Positions 17,972 through 25,933 of a stretch of 64,000 nucleotides of DNA are shown here, piece by piece. The position numbers were made by a program, and so were the translations under genes. The first letter of the stretch is position 1, and every line of letters starts with the position of its first letter. The DNA is from Gammaproteobacteria bacterium (lineage in GTDB: Bacteria > Pseudomonadota > Gammaproteobacteria > Steroidobacterales > GCA-2729495): assembly GCA_013001905.1 (NCBI GenBank), contig JABDLC010000001.1:1-64000 (forward strand), given 5' to 3'. Below the pieces are notes generated by a model. The model ran no database searches and was not told the DNA's origin. It was given only the letters and a program-made list of their open reading frames with translations.

Positions 17972-19168
17972 ATGTACCTTGATCACTTTAATCTGAGCTG
18001 CCGGCCCTTCGAGGAAATACCGGATCATCGGTTTTTATACCTGAGCCCGCAGCATTCCCGGGCCCTGGCCAACATCGAATATGCCCTCACGACCCGGGAC
18101 AGTTTCGTCGCTATTGCCGGCGAAATCGGCATGGGCAAAACGACACTGTTAAATCAGGTATTCGCGGATCTGCCTAACAGCGTTTCCGTTGCGCGGGTGA
18201 CGCATACCACGTTGACGCCGATTGAATTGCTACACACGCTGCTCAACGAGTTCGGTTTACAGACCTATAAAAAGAACAAGGTCTTTTGTCTCGATAAGTT
18301 GCGGGAATTTTTTGCCGCCGAGAAAGCAGCGGGGCGACAAGTCGTTATTCTGGTTGACGAGGCGCAGAACCTCAGCGTGAAAGCGCTCGAAGAACTGCGC
18401 CTGCTCTCGTCAATGGATCTGGAACTCGCGGGTCTCGTCAGTGTGGTGCTGGTGGGTCAGCCGCAACTGAACGCGTTGCTGGATTCCCCGCAGCTTGAAC
18501 AGCTGCGCCAGCGGGTGCGATTGCGCCAGCATCTGATGCCGCTCAGTCAGGACGAAACCCGCGCCTACATAGATAAGCGTCTGGAGATCGCGGGCTCGTC
18601 GGCTGAAGCGATATTCAGCCCCGACGCGGTGGATCGCGTCTATGTGTATACCGCCGGTGTACCGCGGTTGATTAACACCTTGTGTGAAGCGGTACTGACA
18701 TCCAGCTGGACCGAGGACGAGACGAAAGTCGAGGCTGACCGGGTGGATGAAGTCGCGGCGGAACTCGGCTGGCGTGAGCGCCATCTGGACGGGCCGGTGC
18801 CACCGGCTGCCGCGACGACTGGAGTGGATGACACCGATGAGCGACGCATGGTTTACGGCTGGTTGCGTCGCACGCTGCAGGAGGCCAACGAATACTGGGT
18901 GCCGATTTATAACCTGCCATTCACGATCGGGCGCACCTCCGATAACCGTCTGCGCCTGAGTCACGCCCATATCAGTCGCAAGCACGCCGCGATCGAGCAG
19001 ATTGGTGAAGATCTGTGTATCTGCGACAAGGGCAGCCGCAACGGGACATTTCTTAACGGCGAAAAAATACAATCGGCACCGCTAAAAGACGGTGACCGGG
19101 TCGCTTTCGGCAATGTCGAGTTGATCTTTCAGGCGCTGATCAGTGCGCCGGCGACCAGCGCGTCCTAA
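17972..19168 (+). CDS. ExeA/GspA-like AAA ATPase with C-terminal FHA domain
   Basis: A 398-residue protein. The N-terminus (MYLDHFNLSCRPFEEIPDHRF) is typical of the ExeA/MshM/PEP-CTERM-locus ATPases. Walker A is GEIGMGKTT (50-58), Walker B VVILVDE (124-130), and arginine-rich sensor motifs follow. Those ATPases usually energise assembly of secretins or polysaccharide export complexes and often have a peptidoglycan-binding tail. Here the tail is a forkhead-associated domain instead (about 300-390: FTIGRTSDNRLRLSHAHISRKHA...SRNGTFLNG), which binds phosphothreonine peptides. The start at 17972 fits the family; an ATG nine bases earlier is possible. It is divergent from the cytochrome lipoprotein and overlaps the end of the prolidase gene by four bases. 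No kinase or secretin gene is adjacent. Confidence 0.82.
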   Translation: MYLDHFNLSCRPFEEIPDHRFLYLSPQHSRALANIEYALTTRDSFVAIAGEIGMGKTTLLNQVFADLPNSVSVARVTHTTLTPIELLHTLLNEFGLQTYKKNKVFCLDKLREFFAAEKAAGRQVVILVDEAQNLSVKALEELRLLSSMDLELAGLVSVVLVGQPQLNALLDSPQLEQLRQRVRLRQHLMPLSQDETRAYIDKRLEIAGSSAEAIFSPDAVDRVYVYTAGVPRLINTLCEAVLTSSWTEDETKVEADRVDEVAAELGWRERHLDGPVPPAAATTGVDDTDERRMVYGWLRRTLQEANEYWVPIYNLPFTIGRTSDNRLRLSHAHISRKHAAIEQIGEDLCICDKGSRNGTFLNGEKIQSAPLKDGDRVAFGNVELIFQALISAPATSAS

Positions 19169-20511
19169 GCTGACATCTCTGTATCCAGTGCGCTGAATGC
19201 CCGGCGGGTCAGATTCTCATGGCCGTCACCGGTGATGCAGAGATTGTCTTCAATGCGTATGCCGCCGAACGGCCGTAACGCATCAACACGCGCCCAGTCG
19301 ATCATGCCGGCCGCCGGTTTACCGCGCAGGTCGTTCAGCAACGACTCGATAAAGTAAATGCCGGGCTCAATGGTCAGCACATTGCCGGCTTCCAGCGTGC
19401 GGGTGAGCCGCAGGTATTTGTCTTCACCTTCAGGCACCGTACTGCCAGGTTCGCGCCGGGTGTAGAGCGCACCGACGTCATGCACCTGCAACCCTAAAAA
19501 GTGGCCAAGGCCGTGAGGGAAAAAGGTGCGCGAAATACCTGCTTCGACGGCGTCTTCAGGAGCCACCGTGATCAGGCCCGCTTCGCCCAGCAGCGCGGCG
19601 ATCGCGAGATGCGCTGCGTGATGAAGTTCGCGGTAATTCACACCCGGTAAAGCGGCTGTGCACAGATCGCGCTGCAATTCGTGCATCGCCTCGATCAGTG
19701 CGCCGAACTCGGCGTCATCCGAGTGGGTGCGCGTGATATCAGATGCGTAACCGTTAACGGCGTGACCGGCATCAATCAGCAAGCTCAGATTCGGGCGCCG
19801 CTCGCGATCGAGCCGCTGATAGTGCAGCGTGGCAGCATGTTCATTCAGCGCCACGATGGCGGGATAGGGCATCTCATCATCTGTCGCGTTGCATGCGGTG
19901 CGGAACGCGAGTTGAATTTCATACTCGGTGCCGCCGCCCCGGAAGGCTTCACGTGCGGCCAGGTGCCCTTTAACCCCCATATGGCTCGCGGCACGCAGGT
20001 TGTCGATTTCCCAGTCGGTTTTTACAGTGCGGAATTCGTTAAGCACTGCCAGCAGGTCGTCGGGGTTGATGCGGTTGATACCACAGGTATCAGTCGCCGG
20101 TGTGGTCTCACCGATGAACGCGATGGCTCCCGCGCACTGGCCAGCAATCTGCCTGACTGCCGCCGCAATATCCCCGGCATTGCTTACCGCTTCAACCTGC
20201 AGTTCTCCGACTGCGAATTCATCCGGCACCGGTGGGATTTCGTGCCAGAAATCCGTGGGTGTGTAGACGAGCAGACGGGGCACCTCGCCCGCGCGCACGA
20301 TCAGCACCGATCCCGGATGCTCGCGCAACGGGCCCCACTGCAGCAGATGCGGATTCGGCTTGAAAGGCAGGTGCTGGTCGTCCAGAAAAATGCCGTGGGG
20401 CTGTCCGGCCGCCAGCACGACCGCATCCAGCCGGCATTGCTCCAGCGCGTTGTCATAGCGCTGTCGCAGCGTTGCGACGTGGTCGCGGTAGCGGGAGTGG
20501 TCGTCAGTCAT
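19165..20511 (-). CDS. pepQ: Xaa-Pro dipeptidase (prolidase)
   Basis: A 448-residue M24 metallopeptidase that cleaves Xaa-Pro dipeptides and, in some bacteria, organophosphate esters. The length matches PepQ (about 440). The dinuclear metal ligands can be placed: Asp in LLIDAGHAVNGYASDITRTH, His in FFPHGLGHFLGLQVHD, Glu in IEPGIYF and Glu in GGIRIEDN. The N-terminal creatinase-like domain is also present. Its stop codon overlaps that of the ATPase-FHA gene on the other strand. It is divergent from the carboxylesterase gene, with starts about 23 bases apart, so their promoters must overlap the coding ends. Confidence 0.92.
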   Translation of the reverse strand: MTDDHSRYRDHVATLRQRYDNALEQCRLDAVVLAAGQPHGIFLDDQHLPFKPNPHLLQWGPLREHPGSVLIVRAGEVPRLLVYTPTDFWHEIPPVPDEFAVGELQVEAVSNAGDIAAAVRQIAGQCAGAIAFIGETTPATDTCGINRINPDDLLAVLNEFRTVKTDWEIDNLRAASHMGVKGHLAAREAFRGGGTEYEIQLAFRTACNATDDEMPYPAIVALNEHAATLHYQRLDRERRPNLSLLIDAGHAVNGYASDITRTHSDDAEFGALIEAMHELQRDLCTAALPGVNYRELHHAAHLAIAALLGEAGLITVAPEDAVEAGISRTFFPHGLGHFLGLQVHDVGALYTRREPGSTVPEGEDKYLRLTRTLEAGNVLTIEPGIYFIESLLNDLRGKPAAGMIDWARVDALRPFGGIRIEDNLCITGDGHENLTRRAFSALDTEMSA

Positions 20512-20534
20512 GGTTATGCACTATATATAGGACC

Positions 20535-22196
20535 ATGAACAGGATGAAGAGTGGTGCGGCGCTAATGCTGCTCGGCGTACTTGCGGGCCCCCTGCCTGCA
20601 GCAGACGCGCCGGTGGTGATGGTCCAGAACGGTGCGCTGCAGGGGGTCAGCGAGGCCGGTATTGAACGCTATCTCGGTATTCCCTACGCCGCTCCGCCAG
20701 TTGGCGAACTTCGCTGGCGCCCGCCGCAGCCGGCGGCTGACTGGGACGGCCGCAGGGCAGCCAATTCGCACGGTCATGCGTGTCCGCAGGTGCTCGGCAA
20801 GTACAAGGCAGACTGGCCGAATGACGCGATGCGCGCCGCCGGGCTGAGTGAAGATTGCCTGACGCTTAATATCTGGACTCCGGCAGGCCGCAATGACGGC
20901 GCACTGTTGCCCGTCATGTTTTATATCCACGGCGGCAACATGCAGTACGGTTCCAACGTGATGCCGCTGTACGATGGCACGGTGCTCGCCCGGAGCGACG
21001 TCGTGGTGGTCATTATTAACTACCGGCTGGGCTACCTCGGGCGTTTTGGCCATCCGGTACTCAGCCGTTTGCAGTCTGATGAGCCGCTGGTGAATTACGG
21101 CTTGCAGGATCAGGTCGCGGCGCTCGAGTGGGTGCAGCGGAATATCAAAGCGTTTGGCGGCGACCCGGGTAATGTCACGATCTTTGGTCATTCGGCCGGT
21201 GGCGTGTCGGTGAACTGGTTGATGGTGACGCGGCAGTCCGAAAACCTGTTCCACAAAGCCATTGCGATGGGCAGCGGCGTATTGCTCGATCGCAATCAGC
21301 ACATCACCGACACACTGCCGCGCGGCCTGACCGGTCTGTCCAGCGAGCAGGTCGGCAGCGAGCTGGCGGAGTATTTCGCTATCAGCGGCAGCGACAGCGA
21401 AGTGGCTGCGCAATTGCGGGCGCTGGACTGGCAGCAGCTGGTTGATTATCAGGACGAAGTCATCCGGCCGTTTAACCCGGTCGTCGACGGTCGTCTTGCA
21501 CACGATCATATCGCGGCCGTGTTCGAACGCGGCGAACAACATGACGTCCCCTATCTGGCCGGCGCCAACAGCTGGGAATCAAATCAAATCGAAGTCGGCG
21601 TGCCGCTGATCGGCCAATGGTTTCTCGGCGGCGCGTTGATCGAGGGGTTAAGCGATGCAGACCTGGCGATATTTGACGACCAATGGACGCGCATCGGTAT
21701 CGGCCAGCGTTGGTTTGCGGAGGGTTTATTTCTGACCTCAACGCGCTACCTCGGCAAGCAAATGGCGAACGTGTCATCACCGGCCTGGTTGTACCGTACG
21801 GACTATCAGCAAACAGCCGTGCGCGGGCAGTTTCCGGGCTCCGTGCACGGACTCGAAATGCCGTATGTGTTCGGCCGGCTGGAGGAGCATCCTGAGTATC
21901 AGCGTCCGCCGGAAGCGGCCGCGTATCCGCCAAGTGCGGAAGATCTGCGATGGGGTGACACGGTGAGAGGCTATTGGCTCAATATGGCGAAACACGGCAA
22001 TCCCAATGGCGAATATCGCGGCCGCGAGTTGCCGGCGTGGCCTGAGTACCGGCCGGATAGCGACTTGACGATGGTGCTCAACGAAAACTTTGAGCCGGTA
22101 GCGGGTCTGGATAAAGTCACGCTCGACTCTCTTGAGCAGCGGGCGTTAATTCGCCGGGCTGAATATGCGGCAGTCAACCGTGCAGACAATCCTTAG
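20535..22196 (+). CDS. Type B carboxylesterase, secreted
   Basis: A 553-residue alpha/beta hydrolase of the carboxylesterase type B family (para-nitrobenzyl esterase/acetylcholinesterase relatives). A signal peptide (MKSGAALMLLGVLAGPLPAADA) predicts export. Family marks are RYLGIPYAAPPVGELRWRPPQP, SEDCLTLNIWTP (Cys108, likely paired with Cys83), the oxyanion segment HGGN (132-135) and the nucleophile elbow GHSAGG with Ser220. Most members have GESAGG, so the Glu-to-His change before the serine is unusual. A catalytic His is likely in SVHGLEMPYVFG. The ATG at 20535 follows AGGA. Natural substrate unknown. Confidence 0.88.
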   Translation: MNRMKSGAALMLLGVLAGPLPAADAPVVMVQNGALQGVSEAGIERYLGIPYAAPPVGELRWRPPQPAADWDGRRAANSHGHACPQVLGKYKADWPNDAMRAAGLSEDCLTLNIWTPAGRNDGALLPVMFYIHGGNMQYGSNVMPLYDGTVLARSDVVVVIINYRLGYLGRFGHPVLSRLQSDEPLVNYGLQDQVAALEWVQRNIKAFGGDPGNVTIFGHSAGGVSVNWLMVTRQSENLFHKAIAMGSGVLLDRNQHITDTLPRGLTGLSSEQVGSELAEYFAISGSDSEVAAQLRALDWQQLVDYQDEVIRPFNPVVDGRLAHDHIAAVFERGEQHDVPYLAGANSWESNQIEVGVPLIGQWFLGGALIEGLSDADLAIFDDQWTRIGIGQRWFAEGLFLTSTRYLGKQMANVSSPAWLYRTDYQQTAVRGQFPGSVHGLEMPYVFGRLEEHPEYQRPPEAAAYPPSAEDLRWGDTVRGYWLNMAKHGNPNGEYRGRELPAWPEYRPDSDLTMVLNENFEPVAGLDKVTLDSLEQRALIRRAEYAAVNRADNP

Positions 22197-22237
22197 TGAC
22201 CGGTGCGCTGTCGTAGTGCGCTATCATTGCGCACCAG

Positions 22238-23272
22238 ATGAGTAAGCAACCCCGTCAGCCTTCTGCCCGGCAAACCGTACTGACCGGTATTACGACGACC
22301 GGCATTCCGCATCTCGGCAATTACGTCGGCGCAATACGGCCTGCCATTGCGGCCAGTCGCGCTGCCGATGTGGATTCCTACTATTTTCTTGCCGACTACC
22401 ACGCGCTGGTGAAGAATCGTGACCCGGCAAGGCTGCGCGAGTCGAGTCTCGCCGTGGCGGCTACCTGGTTGGCGCTGGGGCTCGATACCGATGGGTCGGT
22501 GTTTTACCGCCAGTCTGATATTCCGGAGATTCCCGAGCTGAGCTGGATCATCAGCAGCCTGACGGCCAAAGGGCTAATGAATCGTGCGCATGCCTACAAG
22601 GCGGCTGTGCAGGAGAATGAAGACAGTGGTTCGAAAGATCCCGACAAAGGCATCACGATGGCGCTGTTTAGCTACCCGGTATTGATGGCGGCCGATATCT
22701 TGATGTTCAGCGCCAATAAAGTCCCGGTGGGGCGCGATCAGATACAGCACGTTGAGATGGCGCGCGATATTGCCCAGCGCTTCAATCATATTTACGGCGA
22801 CACCTTTGTGATTCCGGAGGCCGTCGTCGATGACAAGACGGCGGTGCTGACCGGGCTGGACGGCCGCAAAATGAGCAAAAGCTACGACAACACGATTCCG
22901 CTGTTCGAGCCGGCGAAAAAACTCCGCAAGCTCGTCATGAAAATTAAAACCAACTCACTGGAGCCGGGTGAGCCTAAAGACCCGGACGACTGCACGCTGT
23001 TTGATATCTACAAAGCGTTTGCGACCGAGGATGAAACCGCGGCCTATCGCGCCAGGCTCGAAGCGGGCGCTGGCTGGGGTGATGCCAAGCAGGAGCTGTT
23101 CGAGTACCTCGACGCACATCTCGAGGGCCCGCGTGAGGAGTACAGCAAGCTGCTGGCTGATCCCGGGCATGTTGAGTCGGTTCTGCAGGCGGGTGCTGAA
23201 AAAGCGCGCGCCCGCTCGCAGGCGCTGATCAGCAAAGTGCGCGAGGCAGTGGGTATCGCCGCGCTCAGCTAG
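22238..23272 (+). CDS. trpS: Tryptophan--tRNA ligase
   Basis: A 344-residue class I aminoacyl-tRNA synthetase charging tRNA-Trp. The HIGH-like PHLGN (24-28) and KMSKS (211-215) motifs are intact, as is [15 protein letters not shown] for tryptophan binding. Length matches bacterial TrpS. It lies 41 bases after the esterase gene and only 5 bases before the MBOAT gene, which may therefore be co-expressed with it. Confidence 0.96.
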   Translation: MSKQPRQPSARQTVLTGITTTGIPHLGNYVGAIRPAIAASRAADVDSYYFLADYHALVKNRDPARLRESSLAVAATWLALGLDTDGSVFYRQSDIPEIPELSWIISSLTAKGLMNRAHAYKAAVQENEDSGSKDPDKGITMALFSYPVLMAADILMFSANKVPVGRDQIQHVEMARDIAQRFNHIYGDTFVIPEAVVDDKTAVLTGLDGRKMSKSYDNTIPLFEPAKKLRKLVMKIKTNSLEPGEPKDPDDCTLFDIYKAFATEDETAAYRARLEAGAGWGDAKQELFEYLDAHLEGPREEYSKLLADPGHVESVLQAGAEKARARSQALISKVREAVGIAALS

Positions 23273-23277
23273 TCCGC

Positions 23278-24774
23278 ATGCTGTTCAACTCGGAAGTCTT
23301 CCTGTTCGTCTTTTTGCCGCTGACGCTGGCGGTGTTCTACATGGCCGGTGCACTGCGCCGAATTCGGGTTGCGGTATTTCTGCTCGTCATTGCCTCACTG
23401 ATTTACTACGCCTGGTGGAACCCTGCCTACGTGCCGCTGATCCTTGGCTCGATGGTGCTCAATTACCTGCTCGGCCTGGCGCTGGCCGGGGTCGTGCGCC
23501 GGCAGCAACGCCGGCGGGCGAAGCTATTGCTCACGCTGGGTGTTGCCGGCAACCTCGGTGCGCTCGGCTACTTCAAATATGCCGGATTTCTGGTCGCGAA
23601 TCTGGCGGCCGTCGGTGTGACCGATATGACGCCGCCGGATATCCTGCTGCCGCTCGCTATCAGCTTTTTTACTTTTCAACAGATCGCGTATCTGGCGGAT
23701 GTCTATCAGGACAAGGTCGCCGAAAACAATCCGCTTAGCTATGCACTGTTCGTTACGTTCTTCCCGCAATTGATCGCGGGTCCGATCGTGCATCACTCAG
23801 AAATGATGCCGCAGTTTGGTGACAAATCGATCGGTCGGTTCAAGCTTGCAAATCTACTGGCGGGTAGCGCGATCTTTTTCATCGGTCTGTTTAAAAAGGT
23901 GGTGATTGCCGACAACATCGCACCGTTCGCCAATACAGTATTTCGCGCGGCGGAAGCGGGTGCAACGGTGAGTTTTGCTGATGCGTGGGCCGGTAGTCTG
24001 TCCTACAGTTTCCAGATCTATTTCGATTTCTCCGGCTATTCCGATATGGCGCTCGGCATTGCGCGTATGTTCGGCATCTGTCTGCCCATCAATTTCAATT
24101 CGCCGTACAAGGCAACTGGCATTATTGATTTCTGGCGGCGATGGCACATGACCTTGTCGCGATTTTTGCGCGACTATCTCTACATACCTCTTGGTGGTAA
24201 CCGGCTGGGTCAGCGTCGCCGTTACGCCAACATGTTTGTTGTCATGCTGCTCGGCGGCCTCTGGCACGGCGCTGGTTGGACTTTCGTCGCATGGGGTGCG
24301 CTGCACGGCCTGTATCTCAGCATCAACCACGGCTGGCGGGCCTGGCGTGGCGAGGCGCGCTCCGACAGCGTCGTCGCGCGAGCGTCGGCAACGCTGCTGA
24401 CCTTTGTGCTGGTGGTGTTCGCGTGGGTGTTTTTCCGCGCCGAAAGCTTTGCGTCTGCGCTCACTATCGTGACAGCCATGGTCAGTCCGCCGGCAGTGTC
24501 ACCGCGCGCGCTGCTGGCCGGGCTGACACTGGATCGGGAGATAGTCTTGCGACTGGCGCTGCTCGGCGTGATCGTGGCGTTTTTGCCCAACACGCAACAA
24601 TTCATGCGCCGGGTCATGGATCCTGAGTTTTACCGCATCCGCGTCGATACCCGTTTTACAGCCTGGCTGGTGTGGGGCAGCAATCCGGCAAGCGCATGTG
24701 TGGTGGCGTTGTTCACAGCACTTGCAGTGATGTCACTGTGGCAGCCGTCCGAATTTCTCTATTACCAGTTCTGA
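23278..24774 (+). CDS. MBOAT-family O-acyltransferase, AlgI-like
   Basis: A 498-residue polytopic membrane protein of the AlgI/DltB/PatA group, which moves acyl groups across the inner membrane for O-acetylation of exopolysaccharide or other envelope polymers. The family signatures are MLFNSEVFLFVFLPL at the N-terminus, FFPQLIAGPIVHHSEMMPQF, WRRWHMTLSRFLRDYLYIPLGGNR and LLGGLWHGAGWTFVAWG with the conserved His at 330. The next gene, two bases after its stop, encodes a single-pass periplasmic SGNH-like protein, the usual partner arrangement (compare AlgJ/AlgX, DltD). No polymer biosynthesis genes are nearby, so the acceptor is unknown. Confidence 0.92.
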   Translation: MLFNSEVFLFVFLPLTLAVFYMAGALRRIRVAVFLLVIASLIYYAWWNPAYVPLILGSMVLNYLLGLALAGVVRRQQRRRAKLLLTLGVAGNLGALGYFKYAGFLVANLAAVGVTDMTPPDILLPLAISFFTFQQIAYLADVYQDKVAENNPLSYALFVTFFPQLIAGPIVHHSEMMPQFGDKSIGRFKLANLLAGSAIFFIGLFKKVVIADNIAPFANTVFRAAEAGATVSFADAWAGSLSYSFQIYFDFSGYSDMALGIARMFGICLPINFNSPYKATGIIDFWRRWHMTLSRFLRDYLYIPLGGNRLGQRRRYANMFVVMLLGGLWHGAGWTFVAWGALHGLYLSINHGWRAWRGEARSDSVVARASATLLTFVLVVFAWVFFRAESFASALTIVTAMVSPPAVSPRALLAGLTLDREIVLRLALLGVIVAFLPNTQQFMRRVMDPEFYRIRVDTRFTAWLVWGSNPASACVVALFTALAVMSLWQPSEFLYYQF

Positions 24775-24775
24775 T

Positions 24776-25933
24776 ATGACGAGCGCTGAGAACAACTCGC
24801 TGAACTGGGTGCGCTACGGGTGCTGGTATCTGGGCACGCTGGCAGTGCTGCTGTTGCTTGTTGCTGCGGTTAACTTCGTGGTCGACCCGCTGGGTCGCTG
24901 GCGCGTGATCGATGAAGTCGGTTTCAACAAATTCAAAGTTGCAGCCAAGCGGGATTCAAGAGTCGGTAAAGCGGTGTCGTTGCGCGAGTGTGATTACGAT
25001 GTGGTACTGCTGGGGTCGTCGCGCGTCGAGTCCGGGCTGAACCCCACGTACGCCGGTCTGCCGGGACGCGCCTACAACTCCGGCCTGAAGGCCGCGACAA
25101 TCTATGAGCTTGAGCGTCTGGGCCTCTACGCTCTTAAGCATCAGTCGCCCAGTCTGATGATTATTGGTCTGGATTTCTTTGCGTTTAATGAACAGCGCGT
25201 CACCTACGATGACTTTGGGATATCGCCGCTGCCGGAACGGTTGCAGATCTGGCCGCTGTTCAGGTACCTGGTGTCTCTGGAGAATCTATACAACTCTTAC
25301 CAGACGGTGTTTTGGAACAGCCGGCGCAACGCACAAGAATGCGCGTACAACGGGTTCCGAAAAAACCGGCCGCGTCGTTTGCCGATCAGTGAAGAATTCA
25401 GCAAGCTGGTTGAGGACTTTCTCAGCAACCCGGATATGTATGGCGACTATCTGCAGACCGATGCCTATCCGAATCGCATGAGAGACCTGATGATCGAGTT
25501 TCGAAGTGCGGGCGTCGACGTGCGGCCGTTTATATCGCCGATGCACGTGGTGCTTCTCGAAGCAATCGGGCGTCAGGGTATCGACGATAAATTCTCTGAC
25601 TGGAAACGCGAAATGGTGCGTATCGTGGTTGAGGCGAACGCGGCGACACCCTCGCTGCCGCCGATGCAGCTCTGGGATTTTTCCGGTTACAACACCATTA
25701 CGACCGAGCCTGTGCCGGACGATGACGCAGACATGTATGGGTACCGTGACCCGTCACACTACAGGCAGCACATCGGCGTGATGATGATCGACAAGATGCT
25801 GGGCCTGCCGCCGTCGGGTGAGGAACCGCCTGCGGACTTCGGGGTGGTCTTAACCCCGGAGAATCTTGCGGAACAACTGGAAAAGCAGTCAGCTGGCCGT
25901 GCCCGGCACGACTTCAGCCGTTTTTTGCCCTGA
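24776..25933 (+). CDS. Membrane-anchored SGNH-like partner of the MBOAT protein
   Basis: A 385-residue protein with one N-terminal transmembrane helix (about 17-36) and a periplasmic domain. I see a GDS-like block [13 protein letters not shown] (Ser81 or Ser82 a candidate nucleophile) and a C-terminal DPSHYR (Asp325, His328) that fits the SGNH Asp-x-x-His catalytic pair. This is the pattern expected of AlgJ/AlgX/DltD-like acyltransferases that finish the transfer started by an MBOAT protein. It starts two bases after the MBOAT stop. Its last 20 bases overlap the 3' end of uvrA on the other strand. The enzymatic role is inferred from motif and neighbour. Confidence 0.68.
   Translation: MTSAENNSLNWVRYGCWYLGTLAVLLLLVAAVNFVVDPLGRWRVIDEVGFNKFKVAAKRDSRVGKAVSLRECDYDVVLLGSSRVESGLNPTYAGLPGRAYNSGLKAATIYELERLGLYALKHQSPSLMIIGLDFFAFNEQRVTYDDFGISPLPERLQIWPLFRYLVSLENLYNSYQTVFWNSRRNAQECAYNGFRKNRPRRLPISEEFSKLVEDFLSNPDMYGDYLQTDAYPNRMRDLMIEFRSAGVDVRPFISPMHVVLLEAIGRQGIDDKFSDWKREMVRIVVEANAATPSLPPMQLWDFSGYNTITTEPVPDDDADMYGYRDPSHYRQHIGVMMIDKMLGLPPSGEEPPADFGVVLTPENLAEQLEKQSAGRARHDFSRFLP

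Noticed and set aside
17972..19168. Member of a complete exosortase/PEP-CTERM polysaccharide locus
   Set aside because: The ATPase resembles that family and VPLPA-CTERM substrates lie at 2-3.5 kb, but no exosortase, PrsK/PrsR, polysaccharide export or glycosyltransferase genes are present, and about 14 kb of unrelated genes separates them.
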